A stretch of DNA of 64,000 nucleotides, taken from NCBI RefSeq assembly GCF_009498525.1, contig NZ_QSNT01000003.1, forward strand, positions 1,157,671 through 1,221,670. Direction: 5' to 3'. The position numbers and the translations under genes are program-made. This DNA comes from Rhizobium sp. ICMP 5592 (lineage in GTDB: Bacteria; Pseudomonadota; Alphaproteobacteria; Rhizobiales; Rhizobiaceae). The first letter of the stretch is position 1, and each line of letters begins with the position of its first letter. Under the pieces are notes generated by a model. It ran no database searches. It worked only from the letters and a program-made list of their open reading frames with translations, and was not told the DNA's origin. This document shows, in pieces, positions 34,696-43,147 of this stretch.

Positions 34696-36783
34696 ATGAA
34701 GGCGCGGTGGAAAATTGCGATCGGTCTTGGCGCGGCGACCCTCTCGGTGGCGGCGCTGATCCTTGGCCTTGCCGCCGCCGACCGCGCCTTTCCGCCGCCG
34801 CTGGACAGAGCCGGCGTCGTCTCGTCCGAGGTGCTCGATGCCAATGGCGAGTTGTTGCGTGCCTTCGCCACGCCGGAGGGACGCTGGCGGCTGAAGACCG
34901 AGGTCGGCGATGTCGATCCGCAGTTCCTGCGCATGCTGGTTGCCTATGAGGACCGGCGCTTCTACGACCATCACGGCGTCGACCCGATAGCGTTCGGCCG
35001 CGCCTTTCTCCAGCTCGTCACTCACGGCCGCATCGTCTCCGGCGGCTCGACGCTGTCTATGCAGGTGGCGCGCCTGATCGAGCCACGCAACGAGCGATCG
35101 GTGACGGCCAAGCTGTTGCAGATCGCCCGTGCCATCCAGATCGAGCGGAGGCTCTCCAAGGAACAGATCCTCGACCTCTATCTAACGCACGCCCCCTATG
35201 GCGGCAATCTGGAGGGCGTGCGCGCCGCAAGCCTTGCCTATTTCGGCAAGGAGCCCCGGCAACTGAGCATCGCGCAGGCGGCCCTGCTGGTCGCCCTGCC
35301 GCAACTGCCGGAAAAGCGCCGCCCCGACCGCAATCTTGCCAGCGCCGAAGCCGCTCGCAAGCGTGTGCTTGCCCGCGCGGCGGTGGCCGATGTCGTCGGT
35401 GACGGCGAGGCGGAGCGGGCAGCACTCGTTCCCGTTCCGGCCAGGCGGCGGCAGTTGCCGGCCTATGCGGCGCATCTCGCTGAGACGGCTCTGCGCAAGC
35501 AGCCCGATATCATCCAGCATCACACGACGCTGCGCCGGGATATCCAGCAGGGTCTGGAAGCCGTCGCCGACGAGGCCGCCAGGCGGCTTGGACCGAAGGT
35601 CTCGGTCGCCATGGTCATGGCTGACGTGCGGACCGGCGAGATCGTCGGCGAGGTCGGCTCGGCCAATTATTTCGATTCCAGCCGGTCGGGCTGGATCGAT
35701 ATGACCCGCGTGCTGCGTTCTCCCGGCTCGACGCTGAAACCCTTCATCTACGGCCTTGCCTTCGAAGAGGGATATGTCGCCCAGGAAACGATCATCGAGG
35801 ACCGCCCCGCCGATTTCTATGGCTACCGTCCGCGCAATTTCGACATGACCTATCAGGGCGATGTCAGCGTGCGCGAGGCGCTGCAACTATCGCTCAACGT
35901 CCCCGCCATCCGCCTGCTCAACGCCGTCGGGCCGACGCGGCTGCTGCTGCGCTTCCGCCGCGCCGAGGTGAAGCCGGTGCTGCCGCCGAACGAGGCGCCG
36001 GGCCTTGCCATCGGCCTCGGCGGCGTCGGCATCACGCTCAAGGATCTGGTGCAGCTCTATGCGGGGCTCGCCAATCGCGGCAAGCCAATGCGGATCGGCG
36101 ACAGCATTCAGGACCAGCCGGGGCCGATCGATGCCCAGCCGCTGATGGAGCCGGTGGCGGCCTGGAACATCACCGACATTCTTTCGGATATCATTGCACC
36201 GCGCGGCAGCAAGCAGCTCGGCATCGCCTACAAGACCGGCACCAGCTACGGTAATCGCGATGCCTGGTCGATCGGTTATGACGGCGCGCATGTGCTCGGC
36301 GTCTGGGTCGGCCGGCCGAACAATGGCGCGGTGCCGGGGCTGGCGGGTTATGTTTCGGCGGCGCCCATCCTGTTCGAGGCCTTCGCCAAATCGGGTGTGG
36401 CCATCACGCCCTTCCCCTCGCCCCCCATGGGCGCGGTGCGTATTTCCGCGACCGAACTGCCGATCAGCCAGCGGCGCTTTTCCGTCACCGCCGCCGGTCT
36501 CCTGTCAGCCTCGAGCCGTGAACCGGCACCGCAGATCGTCTATCCGCCGGAGGGCGCCCGCATTGATCTCGGCGCCAATGGCGGCGCCAGTTCGATCATG
36601 CCGCTGGTGCTGAAGCTGCAGGGCGGGAGGGCGCCGTTCCGCTGGCTCGCCAACGGCAAGCCGCTGCCCGATCTCTCGCGACGCCGCACCAACCAATGGG
36701 TGCCCGACGGCGCCGGCTATTCGACGCTGACCGTCATCGACGCCGCCGGCCGCGCCGCCAGCGTCAGGGTCTTTGTGGAATAG
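34696..36783 (+). CDS. pbpC: penicillin-binding protein 1C
   Basis: A 695-residue bifunctional peptidoglycan synthase. After an N-terminal membrane anchor (residues ~7-28) the GT51 glycosyltransferase motif VAYEDRRFYDHHGVDP (E85) and GGSTLSMQVAR are present; the transpeptidase has SPGSTLKP (S345, K348), SLN, and KTGTSYG (K513). The C-terminal ~90 residues are the PBP1C-specific domain. PbpC homologues bind poorly to beta-lactams and pair with the alpha-2-macroglobulin, thought to repair cell wall after host proteases breach the envelope. RBS AAGAGG is upstream. It lies 9 bases after the macroglobulin gene. Confidence 0.95.
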   Translation: MKARWKIAIGLGAATLSVAALILGLAAADRAFPPPLDRAGVVSSEVLDANGELLRAFATPEGRWRLKTEVGDVDPQFLRMLVAYEDRRFYDHHGVDPIAFGRAFLQLVTHGRIVSGGSTLSMQVARLIEPRNERSVTAKLLQIARAIQIERRLSKEQILDLYLTHAPYGGNLEGVRAASLAYFGKEPRQLSIAQAALLVALPQLPEKRRPDRNLASAEAARKRVLARAAVADVVGDGEAERAALVPVPARRRQLPAYAAHLAETALRKQPDIIQHHTTLRRDIQQGLEAVADEAARRLGPKVSVAMVMADVRTGEIVGEVGSANYFDSSRSGWIDMTRVLRSPGSTLKPFIYGLAFEEGYVAQETIIEDRPADFYGYRPRNFDMTYQGDVSVREALQLSLNVPAIRLLNAVGPTRLLLRFRRAEVKPVLPPNEAPGLAIGLGGVGITLKDLVQLYAGLANRGKPMRIGDSIQDQPGPIDAQPLMEPVAAWNITDILSDIIAPRGSKQLGIAYKTGTSYGNRDAWSIGYDGAHVLGVWVGRPNNGAVPGLAGYVSAAPILFEAFAKSGVAITPFPSPPMGAVRISATELPISQRRFSVTAAGLLSASSREPAPQIVYPPEGARIDLGANGGASSIMPLVLKLQGGRAPFRWLANGKPLPDLSRRRTNQWVPDGAGYSTLTVIDAAGRAASVRVFVE

Positions 36784-36876
36784 CATCCGTCACATCCGCG
36801 CGATCATGCCGCCCTTCTTTTGCCAGCCGGGGACGTCTGTGCTAATTTACCGGATACTCAAGCGAGGAATGACGAG

Positions 36877-37236
36877 ATGTCGGAAGAGCAGGCAATCCGT
36901 GCGGTTGTTCACCTCTATGTCGATGGCATGGCATTCGCGAATGAGCCGGCGCTACGCAAGGCGCTGCATCCCCGCGCGTCAATCATCGGCAATTATCAGG
37001 GCGCGGTGGAATGGATGACCCGCGACGAATTCATCGCGGCCATCGTCGAGGAAGGCAGCGCGCCGCCCGGTACAATACCGCTGATGGAGATTGAGCTGAT
37101 CGACATCGAGGGCGATGCCGCGAGCGTCAAGGTCGTCGACGAATTCGCCGGGATGCGGTTTTCGGACTACCTGTCACTGGTGAAGATCGACGGACGCTGG
37201 AGCGTCGTCAACAAGGTCTATCATTTGCATCGGTGA
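36877..37236 (+). CDS. NTF2-like / putative lumazine-binding protein
   Basis: A 119-residue NTF2-fold protein: AIRAVVHLYVDGMAFANEPALRKALHP begins the helical face, then SIIGNYQGAVEWMTRDEFIAAI, and the strands SVKVVDEFAGMRFSDYLSLVKIDGRWSVVNKVYH. The layout matches the family annotated as putative lumazine-binding. No ligand is deducible. Start ATG at 36877 follows GCGAGGAA. It follows pbpC by about 90 bases on the same strand and is followed by a large inverted repeat; a functional link with the wall genes is not evident. Confidence 0.8.
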   Translation: MSEEQAIRAVVHLYVDGMAFANEPALRKALHPRASIIGNYQGAVEWMTRDEFIAAIVEEGSAPPGTIPLMEIELIDIEGDAASVKVVDEFAGMRFSDYLSLVKIDGRWSVVNKVYHLHR

Positions 37237-37288
37237 GTGGGCACCGACGGTGTCTCAAAGATACATCGTCTATGCCGAGCCTCTGACA

Positions 37289-37474
37289 CCCCCCTCTGTC
37301 ACTTCGTGACATCTCCCCCACAAGGGGGAGATCGTTGAGAGTTTGCCGCTCACCTTCGTTAAAACAGAGACTTCGGTTTCAACAGATACGATGTCGGCTT
37401 GAGACGAGAGCACGCCACGAGTTACCAATCTCCCCCCTTTGTGGGGGAGATGTCACGTCAGTGACAGAGGGGGG
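37289..37474. repeat. large inverted repeat, rhizobial intergenic type
   Basis: Left arm 37289-37332 and right arm 37428-37474 are near-perfect reverse complements: CCCCCCTCTGTCAC, GTGACATCTCCCCC and AAGGGGGAGAT on one side pair with ATCTCCCCCC, GGGGGAGATGTCAC and GTGACAGAGGGGGG on the other. Each arm also contains a smaller hairpin (GTCAC/GTGAC; CTCCCCC/GGGGGAG). About 95 bases without a gene separate the arms. It sits between two convergent genes. Confidence 0.85.
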
Positions 37475-37516
37475 CGCCGCACTCTCAGCGAATTCAACAA
37501 TCACGGATAAGAGGTC

Positions 37517-39940
37517 TTACCCCCGCAAAACCCCACCCGTCGTCTTCGTCACATTGGCGACGATCTTCTGCGTCAAGGCTTCGAAATCCTCGTCGGTGAG
37601 CGTGCGCTCGGCCGGTTGGATCTGGACTTCGATGGCGACCGACTTCTTATCCTCGCCGAGCGACGCGCCCTCGAAAATATCGAAGACATTGACGCCGGTG
37701 ATCAGCTTGCGATCGGCGCCGGTGGCGGCGCGGATGATGGCGCCGGCTTCCACCGACTTGTCGACCACGAAGGCGAAGTCGCGCTTGACGGCCTGGAAGG
37801 GCGAGAGCTCCAGCGCGGGCTTGGTGCGCGTCGCCTTCTTCTTCGGCTCCGACATGGCGTCGATATAGACTTCGAAGCCGGCGAGAGCACCGGTGACGTC
37901 GAGGGCTTCCAGCGTCTTCGGATGGAATTCGCCGAAATAGCCGAGCACGACCTTCGGACCCATCTTGATCGTGCCGGAGCGGCCCGGATGATACCAGGCA
38001 GGACCGCCCTGCTCGATCTGGATATTGCCCATCGGCAGGCCGCAGGCTTCGAGCACCGCCAGCGCATCGGCCTTGGCGTCGAAGACATCGACCGGCTTGC
38101 CGCCGCCCTTGGCGGCGTTCGACCACATGCGGCCGGAACCGGCAAGCGTCGCCGTGCCGCGACGGATGCCGCCGGCAACGCGGCGCTGGCCCTCGGGCTT
38201 GTCATTCTCGTAAGTGCCGGAGACTTCGAAGATCGCGACGTCGCCATAGCCCTTGTCGGCATTGCGCTGCGCGGCCGAGAGCAGGCCCGGCAACAGCGAC
38301 GGGCGCATGTCGGACATGTCGGCGGCAATCGGGTTGGCGAGCTTCAGCGCATTCGACCCGCCGCCGAAGAGCTTGGCCTGGTCTTCGGAGATGAACGACC
38401 AGGTGACGGCTTCCAGCATGCCGCGCGAGGCGAGCGCTCGCTTGGCCGTGCGGGTGCGGATCTGCAATGTCGTCAGAATCTTGCCGTTGACGGCATTATG
38501 GCTGGCGAGCGGCCGCGGCTTGATGTTGTCGACGCCGTGGATACGCATGATCTCTTCAACCAGATCAGCCTTGCCGTCGACATCGGAGCGCCAAGGCGGA
38601 ACCGCGACGGAGACGCGCTCGCCGGAGCCCGAAACCGAGAAGCCGAGCTTCGTCAGGATCGATTTGCCCTCTTCCGTCGAGACATCGAGCCCCGTCAGAC
38701 GCTTGACCTCGGAGAAGGGGAAATCGACGATCTTGGCGTCGTAACCCTTATAGCCTTCGACCTTGGCCTTTGCAGCCGTGCCGCCGCAAAGTTCCAGCAC
38801 CAGCTCTGTGGTGCGCTCAAGGCCCGGAACCATATATTCCGGATCGACGCCGCGCTCGAAACGGTAGCGGGCATCGGTGATGATGCCGAGACCACGGCCG
38901 CTCTTGGCGATGTTCATCGGATCCCAGAGGGCGGATTCGATCAGCACATCGACGGTGTTTTCGTCGCAGCCGGAATGCTCGCCGCCCATGATGCCGCCGA
39001 TCGACTCGATGCCGTTGTCATCGGCAATGACGACATTGTTCGGGCCGAGCTTGTATTCGCGCTGATCGAGCGCCAGCACGGTCTCGCCATCCCTGGCGCG
39101 GCGGACGACAAGGTTGCCCTTGACCTTGGCGGCGTCGAAGACATGCATCGGCCGACCCTGATCGAAGGTCATGTAGTTGGTGATGTCAACCAGCGCATTG
39201 ATCGGACGCAGGCCGATCGCCTGCAGCCGCTGCTGCATCCATTTCGGGCTCGGGCCGTTCTTGACGCCGCGCACCAGACGCAGTGCAAAGCCGGGGCAGA
39301 GCCTGATATCGTCAAGCTCAATCTTCACGTCCGTCGACGTCTCACCCTCGATGGCGAAGGAAGGAACGGCGCGCGGCTTCAGCGTCCCGAGGCCCGAAGC
39401 TGCGAGATCGCGGGCGATGCCGTAGACGCCGGTGCAGTCCGGACGGTTCGGCGTCAGGTTGATCTCGATCATCGGATCGTCGAGGCCGGCATAGGCGGCG
39501 AAGCTGGTGCCGACAGGTGCGTTTTCCGGCAGATCGATGATGCCGTCATGGCTGTCGGAGATTTCCAGCTCCTTTTCCGAGCACATCATGCCGTGGCTTT
39601 CGACGCCACGGATATTGCCGACCGCCAGCGTCACGTCGATGCCGGGAACATAGGTGCCGGGCGCGGCGAAGGCGCCGACGAGGCCGGCGCGCGCATTCGG
39701 AGCACCGCAGACGACCTGGATCGGCTTGCCGGCGCCGATATCGACCATCAGCACCTTGAGGCGATCGGCCTGCGGATGCTTTTCGGCCGACAGGACCTTG
39801 GCGATGACGAAGGGCTTGAAGGCCGCCTTGTCGTCGACGTCTTCGACCTCCAGCCCGATCATCGTCAGGCGGGCGCAGATCTCATCGAGCGTGGCGTCCG
39901 TTTCCAGGTGCTCTTTCAGCCAGGAGAGTGTGAATTTCAT
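37517..39940 (-). CDS. pheT: phenylalanyl-tRNA synthetase beta subunit
   Basis: An 807-residue PheT. Domain order is standard: an EMAP/OB tRNA-binding domain at ~39-150 (VIAKVLSAEKHPQADRLKVLMVDIG), B3/B4 editing domain (~220-390), B5 (~400-475), the catalytic-like core, and a C-terminal anticodon-binding ferredoxin-like domain (SPFQAVKRDFAFVVDKSV). With PheS it forms the alpha2-beta2 enzyme that charges tRNA(Phe) in the cytosol. It follows pheS by 15 bases on the minus strand. Very long open frames on the opposite strand are mirror images of its codon use and not genes. Confidence 0.98.
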   Translation of the reverse strand: MKFTLSWLKEHLETDATLDEICARLTMIGLEVEDVDDKAAFKPFVIAKVLSAEKHPQADRLKVLMVDIGAGKPIQVVCGAPNARAGLVGAFAAPGTYVPGIDVTLAVGNIRGVESHGMMCSEKELEISDSHDGIIDLPENAPVGTSFAAYAGLDDPMIEINLTPNRPDCTGVYGIARDLAASGLGTLKPRAVPSFAIEGETSTDVKIELDDIRLCPGFALRLVRGVKNGPSPKWMQQRLQAIGLRPINALVDITNYMTFDQGRPMHVFDAAKVKGNLVVRRARDGETVLALDQREYKLGPNNVVIADDNGIESIGGIMGGEHSGCDENTVDVLIESALWDPMNIAKSGRGLGIITDARYRFERGVDPEYMVPGLERTTELVLELCGGTAAKAKVEGYKGYDAKIVDFPFSEVKRLTGLDVSTEEGKSILTKLGFSVSGSGERVSVAVPPWRSDVDGKADLVEEIMRIHGVDNIKPRPLASHNAVNGKILTTLQIRTRTAKRALASRGMLEAVTWSFISEDQAKLFGGGSNALKLANPIAADMSDMRPSLLPGLLSAAQRNADKGYGDVAIFEVSGTYENDKPEGQRRVAGGIRRGTATLAGSGRMWSNAAKGGGKPVDVFDAKADALAVLEACGLPMGNIQIEQGGPAWYHPGRSGTIKMGPKVVLGYFGEFHPKTLEALDVTGALAGFEVYIDAMSEPKKKATRTKPALELSPFQAVKRDFAFVVDKSVEAGAIIRAATGADRKLITGVNVFDIFEGASLGEDKKSVAIEVQIQPAERTLTDEDFEALTQKIVANVTKTTGGVLRG

Positions 39941-39955
39941 CTGATCAATCCTTGC

Positions 39956-41038
39956 TTACGCGCTCAGGCCGCCGAACAGCGTCGGCATGTCGAGCGGGCG
40001 GAAGCCGTAATGGTTCATCCAGCGGACGTCGGCGTTGAAGAAGTCGCGCAGGTCCGGCATGCCGTATTTCAGCATGGCGATGCGGTCGAGGCCCATGCCC
40101 CAGGCAAAGCCCTGATATTCGTCCGGATCCAGCCCACCATGGCGCAGCACGTTCGGATGCACCATGCCGCAGCCGAGGATTTCCATCCAGTCGGTGCCCT
40201 CGCCGAATTTGACGATCGGGCCGGAACGGTCGCACTGGATATCGACCTCGAAAGAGGGCTCTGTGAAGGGGAAGAAGGACGGGCGGAAGCGCATCGTCAC
40301 GTTGTCGACCTCGAAGAAGGTCTTGCAGAATTCTTCCAGCACCCAGCGGATATTGGCGACATTCGCCGTCTTGTCGATGACGAGGCCCTCGACCTGATGG
40401 AACATCGGCGAGTGCGTGGCGTCGCTATCCTGGCGGTAGGTCTTGCCGGGAATGATAATGCGGATCGGCGGCTTCTGCGCTTCCATGGTGCGGATCTGCA
40501 CCGGCGAGGTGTGCGTGCGCAGCACCTTGCGCTCACCCTTTTCGTCCGGCTGGAAGAAGAAGGTGTCGTGCATCTCGCGGGCCGGATGCCCTTCGGGGAA
40601 ATTCAGCGCCGTGAAATTATAATAGTCGGTCTCGACATCCGGACCCTCGGCGATCGAGAAGCCCATGTCGCCGAAGATCGCGGTGATCTCGTCGACGATC
40701 TGGCTGATCGGATGGATGCGGCCGCGTTCGGCCGGAGACGAGCGCACCGGCAGGCTAACATCGACCGTCTCGGCCTTCAGCTTTGCGTCGATGGCGGCGT
40801 CCTTCAACGCGCCCTTGCGGGCGTTGATCGCGTCGGTGACGGAGTTCTTCAGCGCGTTGATCGCCGCCCCGCGTGTCTGCCGCTCTTCCGGCGACATCGA
40901 ACCCAGCGTCTTCAGCAGCTCCGAAACCGAGCCCTTCTTGCCGAGCGCGGCGACCCTCACGGCTTCGATCGACTGCTCGTCGGTCGCAGCGGCCACCTCG
41001 GCCATGAGTTGGGTTTCAAGTGTTACGAGTTCCGTCAT
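39956..41038 (-). CDS. pheS: phenylalanyl-tRNA synthetase alpha subunit
   Basis: A 360-residue PheS. The N-terminal coiled-coil (residues ~1-90) precedes the class II catalytic core with motif 1 around HPISQIVDEITAIFGDMGF, the EGHPAREMHDTFF segment, motif 2 (FEVDNVTMRFRPSFFPFTEPSFEVD) and motif 3 (GLDRIAMLKYGMPDLR). It activates phenylalanine and transfers it to tRNA(Phe) with PheT. The start at 41038 follows GCAGGACCAG. No Phe-rich leader peptide with an attenuator is evident in the 330 bases upstream. Confidence 0.98.
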   Translation of the reverse strand: MTELVTLETQLMAEVAAATDEQSIEAVRVAALGKKGSVSELLKTLGSMSPEERQTRGAAINALKNSVTDAINARKGALKDAAIDAKLKAETVDVSLPVRSSPAERGRIHPISQIVDEITAIFGDMGFSIAEGPDVETDYYNFTALNFPEGHPAREMHDTFFFQPDEKGERKVLRTHTSPVQIRTMEAQKPPIRIIIPGKTYRQDSDATHSPMFHQVEGLVIDKTANVANIRWVLEEFCKTFFEVDNVTMRFRPSFFPFTEPSFEVDIQCDRSGPIVKFGEGTDWMEILGCGMVHPNVLRHGGLDPDEYQGFAWGMGLDRIAMLKYGMPDLRDFFNADVRWMNHYGFRPLDMPTLFGGLSA

Positions 41039-41366
41039 CTGGTCCTGCCTTGCGGGCGGCGGGCTTGAAACGCCGCTCAGTCCGCGGAATAATGGATGAA
41101 CGCATGCATCATAAAGCTTGCGGCAACGATGAAGCGTTGCAGATCACTACCCATGTGCAAGCGGCCAATCAACCGGGCAAATGACAAAAAGCCGCGGAGA
41201 ATGCGGACCTTGGCACTTGCCGCCCGATGCGCGATCCGTTTTCCGGGGTTCCGCCCGACAGGACCGCCTGACACGATGGAAAGCATATGCTGCAAAACAC
41301 AAAACCCGCGCCGGTTTCGCCAGCGCGGGTTTCATAATGAATTTACGAAAGACGTGCGAAGCGGCG
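41039..41366 (-). other. leader region of pheS and 3' region of rplT
   Basis: 328 bases holding the rplT terminator (41302-41332) and presumably the pheST promoter. A short frame on the minus strand ending near 41077 contains three Phe codons, scattered, and is not followed by a terminator-like hairpin with a T-run, so I do not call it an attenuator peptide. Confidence 0.5.
41302..41332 (-). terminator. Rho-independent terminator after rplT
   Basis: On the minus strand AAACCCGCGC and GCGCGGGTTT form a 10-base-pair stem with an 11-base loop, followed by a T-rich TTGTGTTTTG. It separates rpmI-rplT from pheST. Confidence 0.88.
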
Positions 41367-41771
41367 TTAGTTAACGGCTGCTTCGAACTCGTTCTTCGTA
41401 CCGGCGTCCTTGAGATATTCCAGAGCCTTCTTCGAGGCGGCGACGAGCGCGCCGAAAGCTTCCGTCTCATGGATCGCCATGTCGGACAGAACCTTGCGGT
41501 CGACTTCGATGCCAGCCTTGGTCAGGCCGTCGATAAAGCGGCCATAGGTCAGGCCGTGTTCGCGGACGGCAGCGTTGATACGCTGGATCCAGAGAGCGCG
41601 GAAGTTGCGCTTGTTCACCTTGCGGTCGCGATAAGCGTACTGCTTGGAACGATCGACAGCGGCCTTGGCGGTCCGGATGGTGTTCTTGCGGCGGCCGTAG
41701 AAGCCACGAGCCTGCTTCAGAACCTTCTTGTGCTTGGCGTGCGAGGTTACGCCTCTTTTTACGCGTGCCAT
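41367..41771 (-). CDS. rplT: 50S ribosomal protein L20
   Basis: A 134-residue L20, slightly longer than the ~118 of E. coli owing to a C-terminal tail typical of alphaproteobacteria. MARVKRGVTSHAKHKKVLKQARGFYGRRKNT and the NFRALWIQRINAAVREHGLTYGRFI segment are diagnostic. L20 binds 23S rRNA early in 50S assembly and in E. coli represses its own operon. It follows rpmI by 37 bases and is ended by a strong terminator. Confidence 0.98.
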   Translation of the reverse strand: MARVKRGVTSHAKHKKVLKQARGFYGRRKNTIRTAKAAVDRSKQYAYRDRKVNKRNFRALWIQRINAAVREHGLTYGRFIDGLTKAGIEVDRKVLSDMAIHETEAFGALVAASKKALEYLKDAGTKNEFEAAVN

Positions 41772-41808
41772 TTCATGATCTCCTTAGTCTATAGCGTTAC
41801 GAATAGTC

Positions 41809-42012
41809 TTAGAGACCGTTCGGCAAGTAGTTCTTGATAACCTTACGACCATCCGGTTCTGCGAGAACCATGGTGCCGCGGGCATCGCGAATGAACTTGT
41901 TGCTACGCTTGATCATGCCGTGGCGCTTGCCAGCAGCGGCTGCCTTGACCTTGCCGGTTGCGGTGATCTTGAACCGCTTCTTGGCAGAGGACTTCGTCTT
42001 CATCTTGGGCAT
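41809..42012 (-). CDS. rpmI: 50S ribosomal protein L35
   Basis: A 67-residue L35 starting MPKMKTKSSAKKRFKITATGKVK, with the usual lysine/arginine-rich body and the end ARGTMVLAEPDGRKVIKNYLP. The ATG at 42012 follows GAAGGAG. It is the first gene of an rpmI-rplT pair that has its own sigma-70-like promoter about 180 bases upstream. An apparent longer frame extends upstream but adds nothing like L35. Confidence 0.97.
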   Translation of the reverse strand: MPKMKTKSSAKKRFKITATGKVKAAAAGKRHGMIKRSNKFIRDARGTMVLAEPDGRKVIKNYLPNGL

Positions 42013-42194
42013 TTTGCTACTCCTTCGATGCTTCCTGGCGCGCTTTGCTAAAAAGCCCTTCCCACAGATCCGGCTAGGCCGGGCTGCGACAAGGTGCCGG
42101 AGCGTTTGTTGTTGAACGGTGGATACGGTGATGAACCATCCCACCAGCATTCTGAACTGCCACGGCATGCCCTGCCGGTCAGTTCGGACGCGCG

Positions 42195-42223
42195 CTTATA
42201 ACCGCAGTTGCCTCAGAGTGCAA
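42195..42223 (-). promoter_or_regulatory. sigma-70-like promoter for rpmI-rplT
   Basis: On the minus strand TTGCAC (-35, 42223-42218) and TATAAG (-10, 42200-42195) are separated by exactly 17 bases. It lies between the infC terminator and the rpmI start. Confidence 0.7.
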
Positions 42224-42284
42224 CGGGCCGGACGCGTGAATCTTTGCAGATCGATGACAGGCATCAACCCCAGGGCATAAAAGG

Positions 42285-42308
42285 AAAAAGCCGCCCAATG
42301 GACGGCTC
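42285..42308 (-). terminator. Rho-independent terminator after infC
   Basis: On the minus strand AGCCGTCC and GGGCGGCT pair with one G-U around ATT, followed by TTTTTCCTTTT. It lies 25 bases after the infC stop and 270 bases before rpmI. Confidence 0.82.
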
Positions 42309-42332
42309 CGACCTCTAAACTCTGCCCGCGCC

Positions 42333-42869
42333 TTACTTCGGCGCAAGCACCATCATCATCTGGCGGCCTTCAAGCTTGGGCTCGGCTTCGACCTTGGCGA
42401 TCTCAACCGTGTCTTCCTTGACCTGCTGGAGAAGCTTCATGCCGAGTTCCTGGTGAGCCATTTCACGGCCACGGAACTTCAAGGTCACTTTCACTTTGTC
42501 GCCTTCTTCGAAGAAACGGCCGATTGCCTTCATCTTCACCTCATAGTCATGGGTGTCGATGTTCGGGCGCATCTTGATTTCTTTGACTTCGACGATCTTC
42601 TGCTTCTTGCGTGCCTCGGCCGCCTTCTTCTGGTTGGCGTATTTCAGCTTGCCCAGATCGAGGATCTTGCACACAGGTGCTTCAGCATTGGGGGAAATCT
42701 CCACCAGATCGAGACCGGCCTCCTCTGCCATTCTCAATGCCTGGTCGGTCGGGACGACGCCCAAATTCTGGCCGTCAGCAGCGATAAGCTGAACTTTTAG
42801 AACCCGAATTTCCCTGTTGGAACGCGGCCCATCCTTCACGGGCGCATCAGTTTTAAAGGGTCTGCGAAT
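42333..42869 (-). CDS. infC: translation initiation factor IF-3, probable ATT start
   Basis: A 178-residue IF-3. The N-terminal domain (SNREIRVLKVQLIAADGQNLGVVPTDQALRMAEEAGLDLVEI) and C-terminal domain (IKMRPNIDTHDYEVKMKAIGRFFEEGDKVKVTLKFRGREM) are complete. The frame opens with GTG at 42884, but no Shine-Dalgarno precedes it; instead GGAG lies 9 bases before an ATT codon at 42869, and translation from ATT gives the usual alphaproteobacterial-looking N-terminus RRPFKTDAP. In E. coli IF-3 starts at AUU and represses itself by discriminating against that codon. IF-3 binds the 30S subunit and checks start-codon pairing. Confidence 0.95.
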   Translation of the reverse strand: MRRPFKTDAPVKDGPRSNREIRVLKVQLIAADGQNLGVVPTDQALRMAEEAGLDLVEISPNAEAPVCKILDLGKLKYANQKKAAEARKKQKIVEVKEIKMRPNIDTHDYEVKMKAIGRFFEEGDKVKVTLKFRGREMAHQELGMKLLQQVKEDTVEIAKVEAEPKLEGRQMMMVLAPK

Positions 42870-42935
42870 GGTCGTATTCTCCACGAATTGTTACGGATAG
42901 CTGCAGCGTCTCGCTCCCGTCGGCGCAACTGACGG

Positions 42936-42964
42936 AAATGTCGTAAAAGCTGTGTTGAAGTCAA
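42936..42964 (-). promoter_or_regulatory. possible infC promoter
   Basis: On the minus strand TTGACT (42964-42959) is followed 17 bases later by ACATTT. The -35 element is good, the -10 poor. Confidence 0.35.
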
Positions 42965-43147
42965 TAGCATGGCGCCAGGAAAAAATCACCTCCCGCGCGT
43001 CATTACTATGCCGCACAGTCTCAAGATGCGCAAAGGACACAGTAATAAGCTCGAATAGCACAGGATGCCTGGAAAGATCGAGAGGATTTTTGGGGCCACA
43101 TGCGCGCGAATCTGCTTTAAGGAGCGGAAAATTCCGGGAGTTTCTTG

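Noticed and set aside
37616..41068. 1150-residue open frame on the plus strand across pheT and pheS
   Set aside because: It lies wholly antisense to two certain genes, has low-complexity composition rich in Asp, Gly, His and Arg, and no ribosome binding site; it reflects GC-rich codon mirror effects.
41077..41295. possible Phe leader peptide for pheST attenuation
   Set aside because: Only three scattered Phe codons, and no terminator/antiterminator pair with a T-run before pheS.
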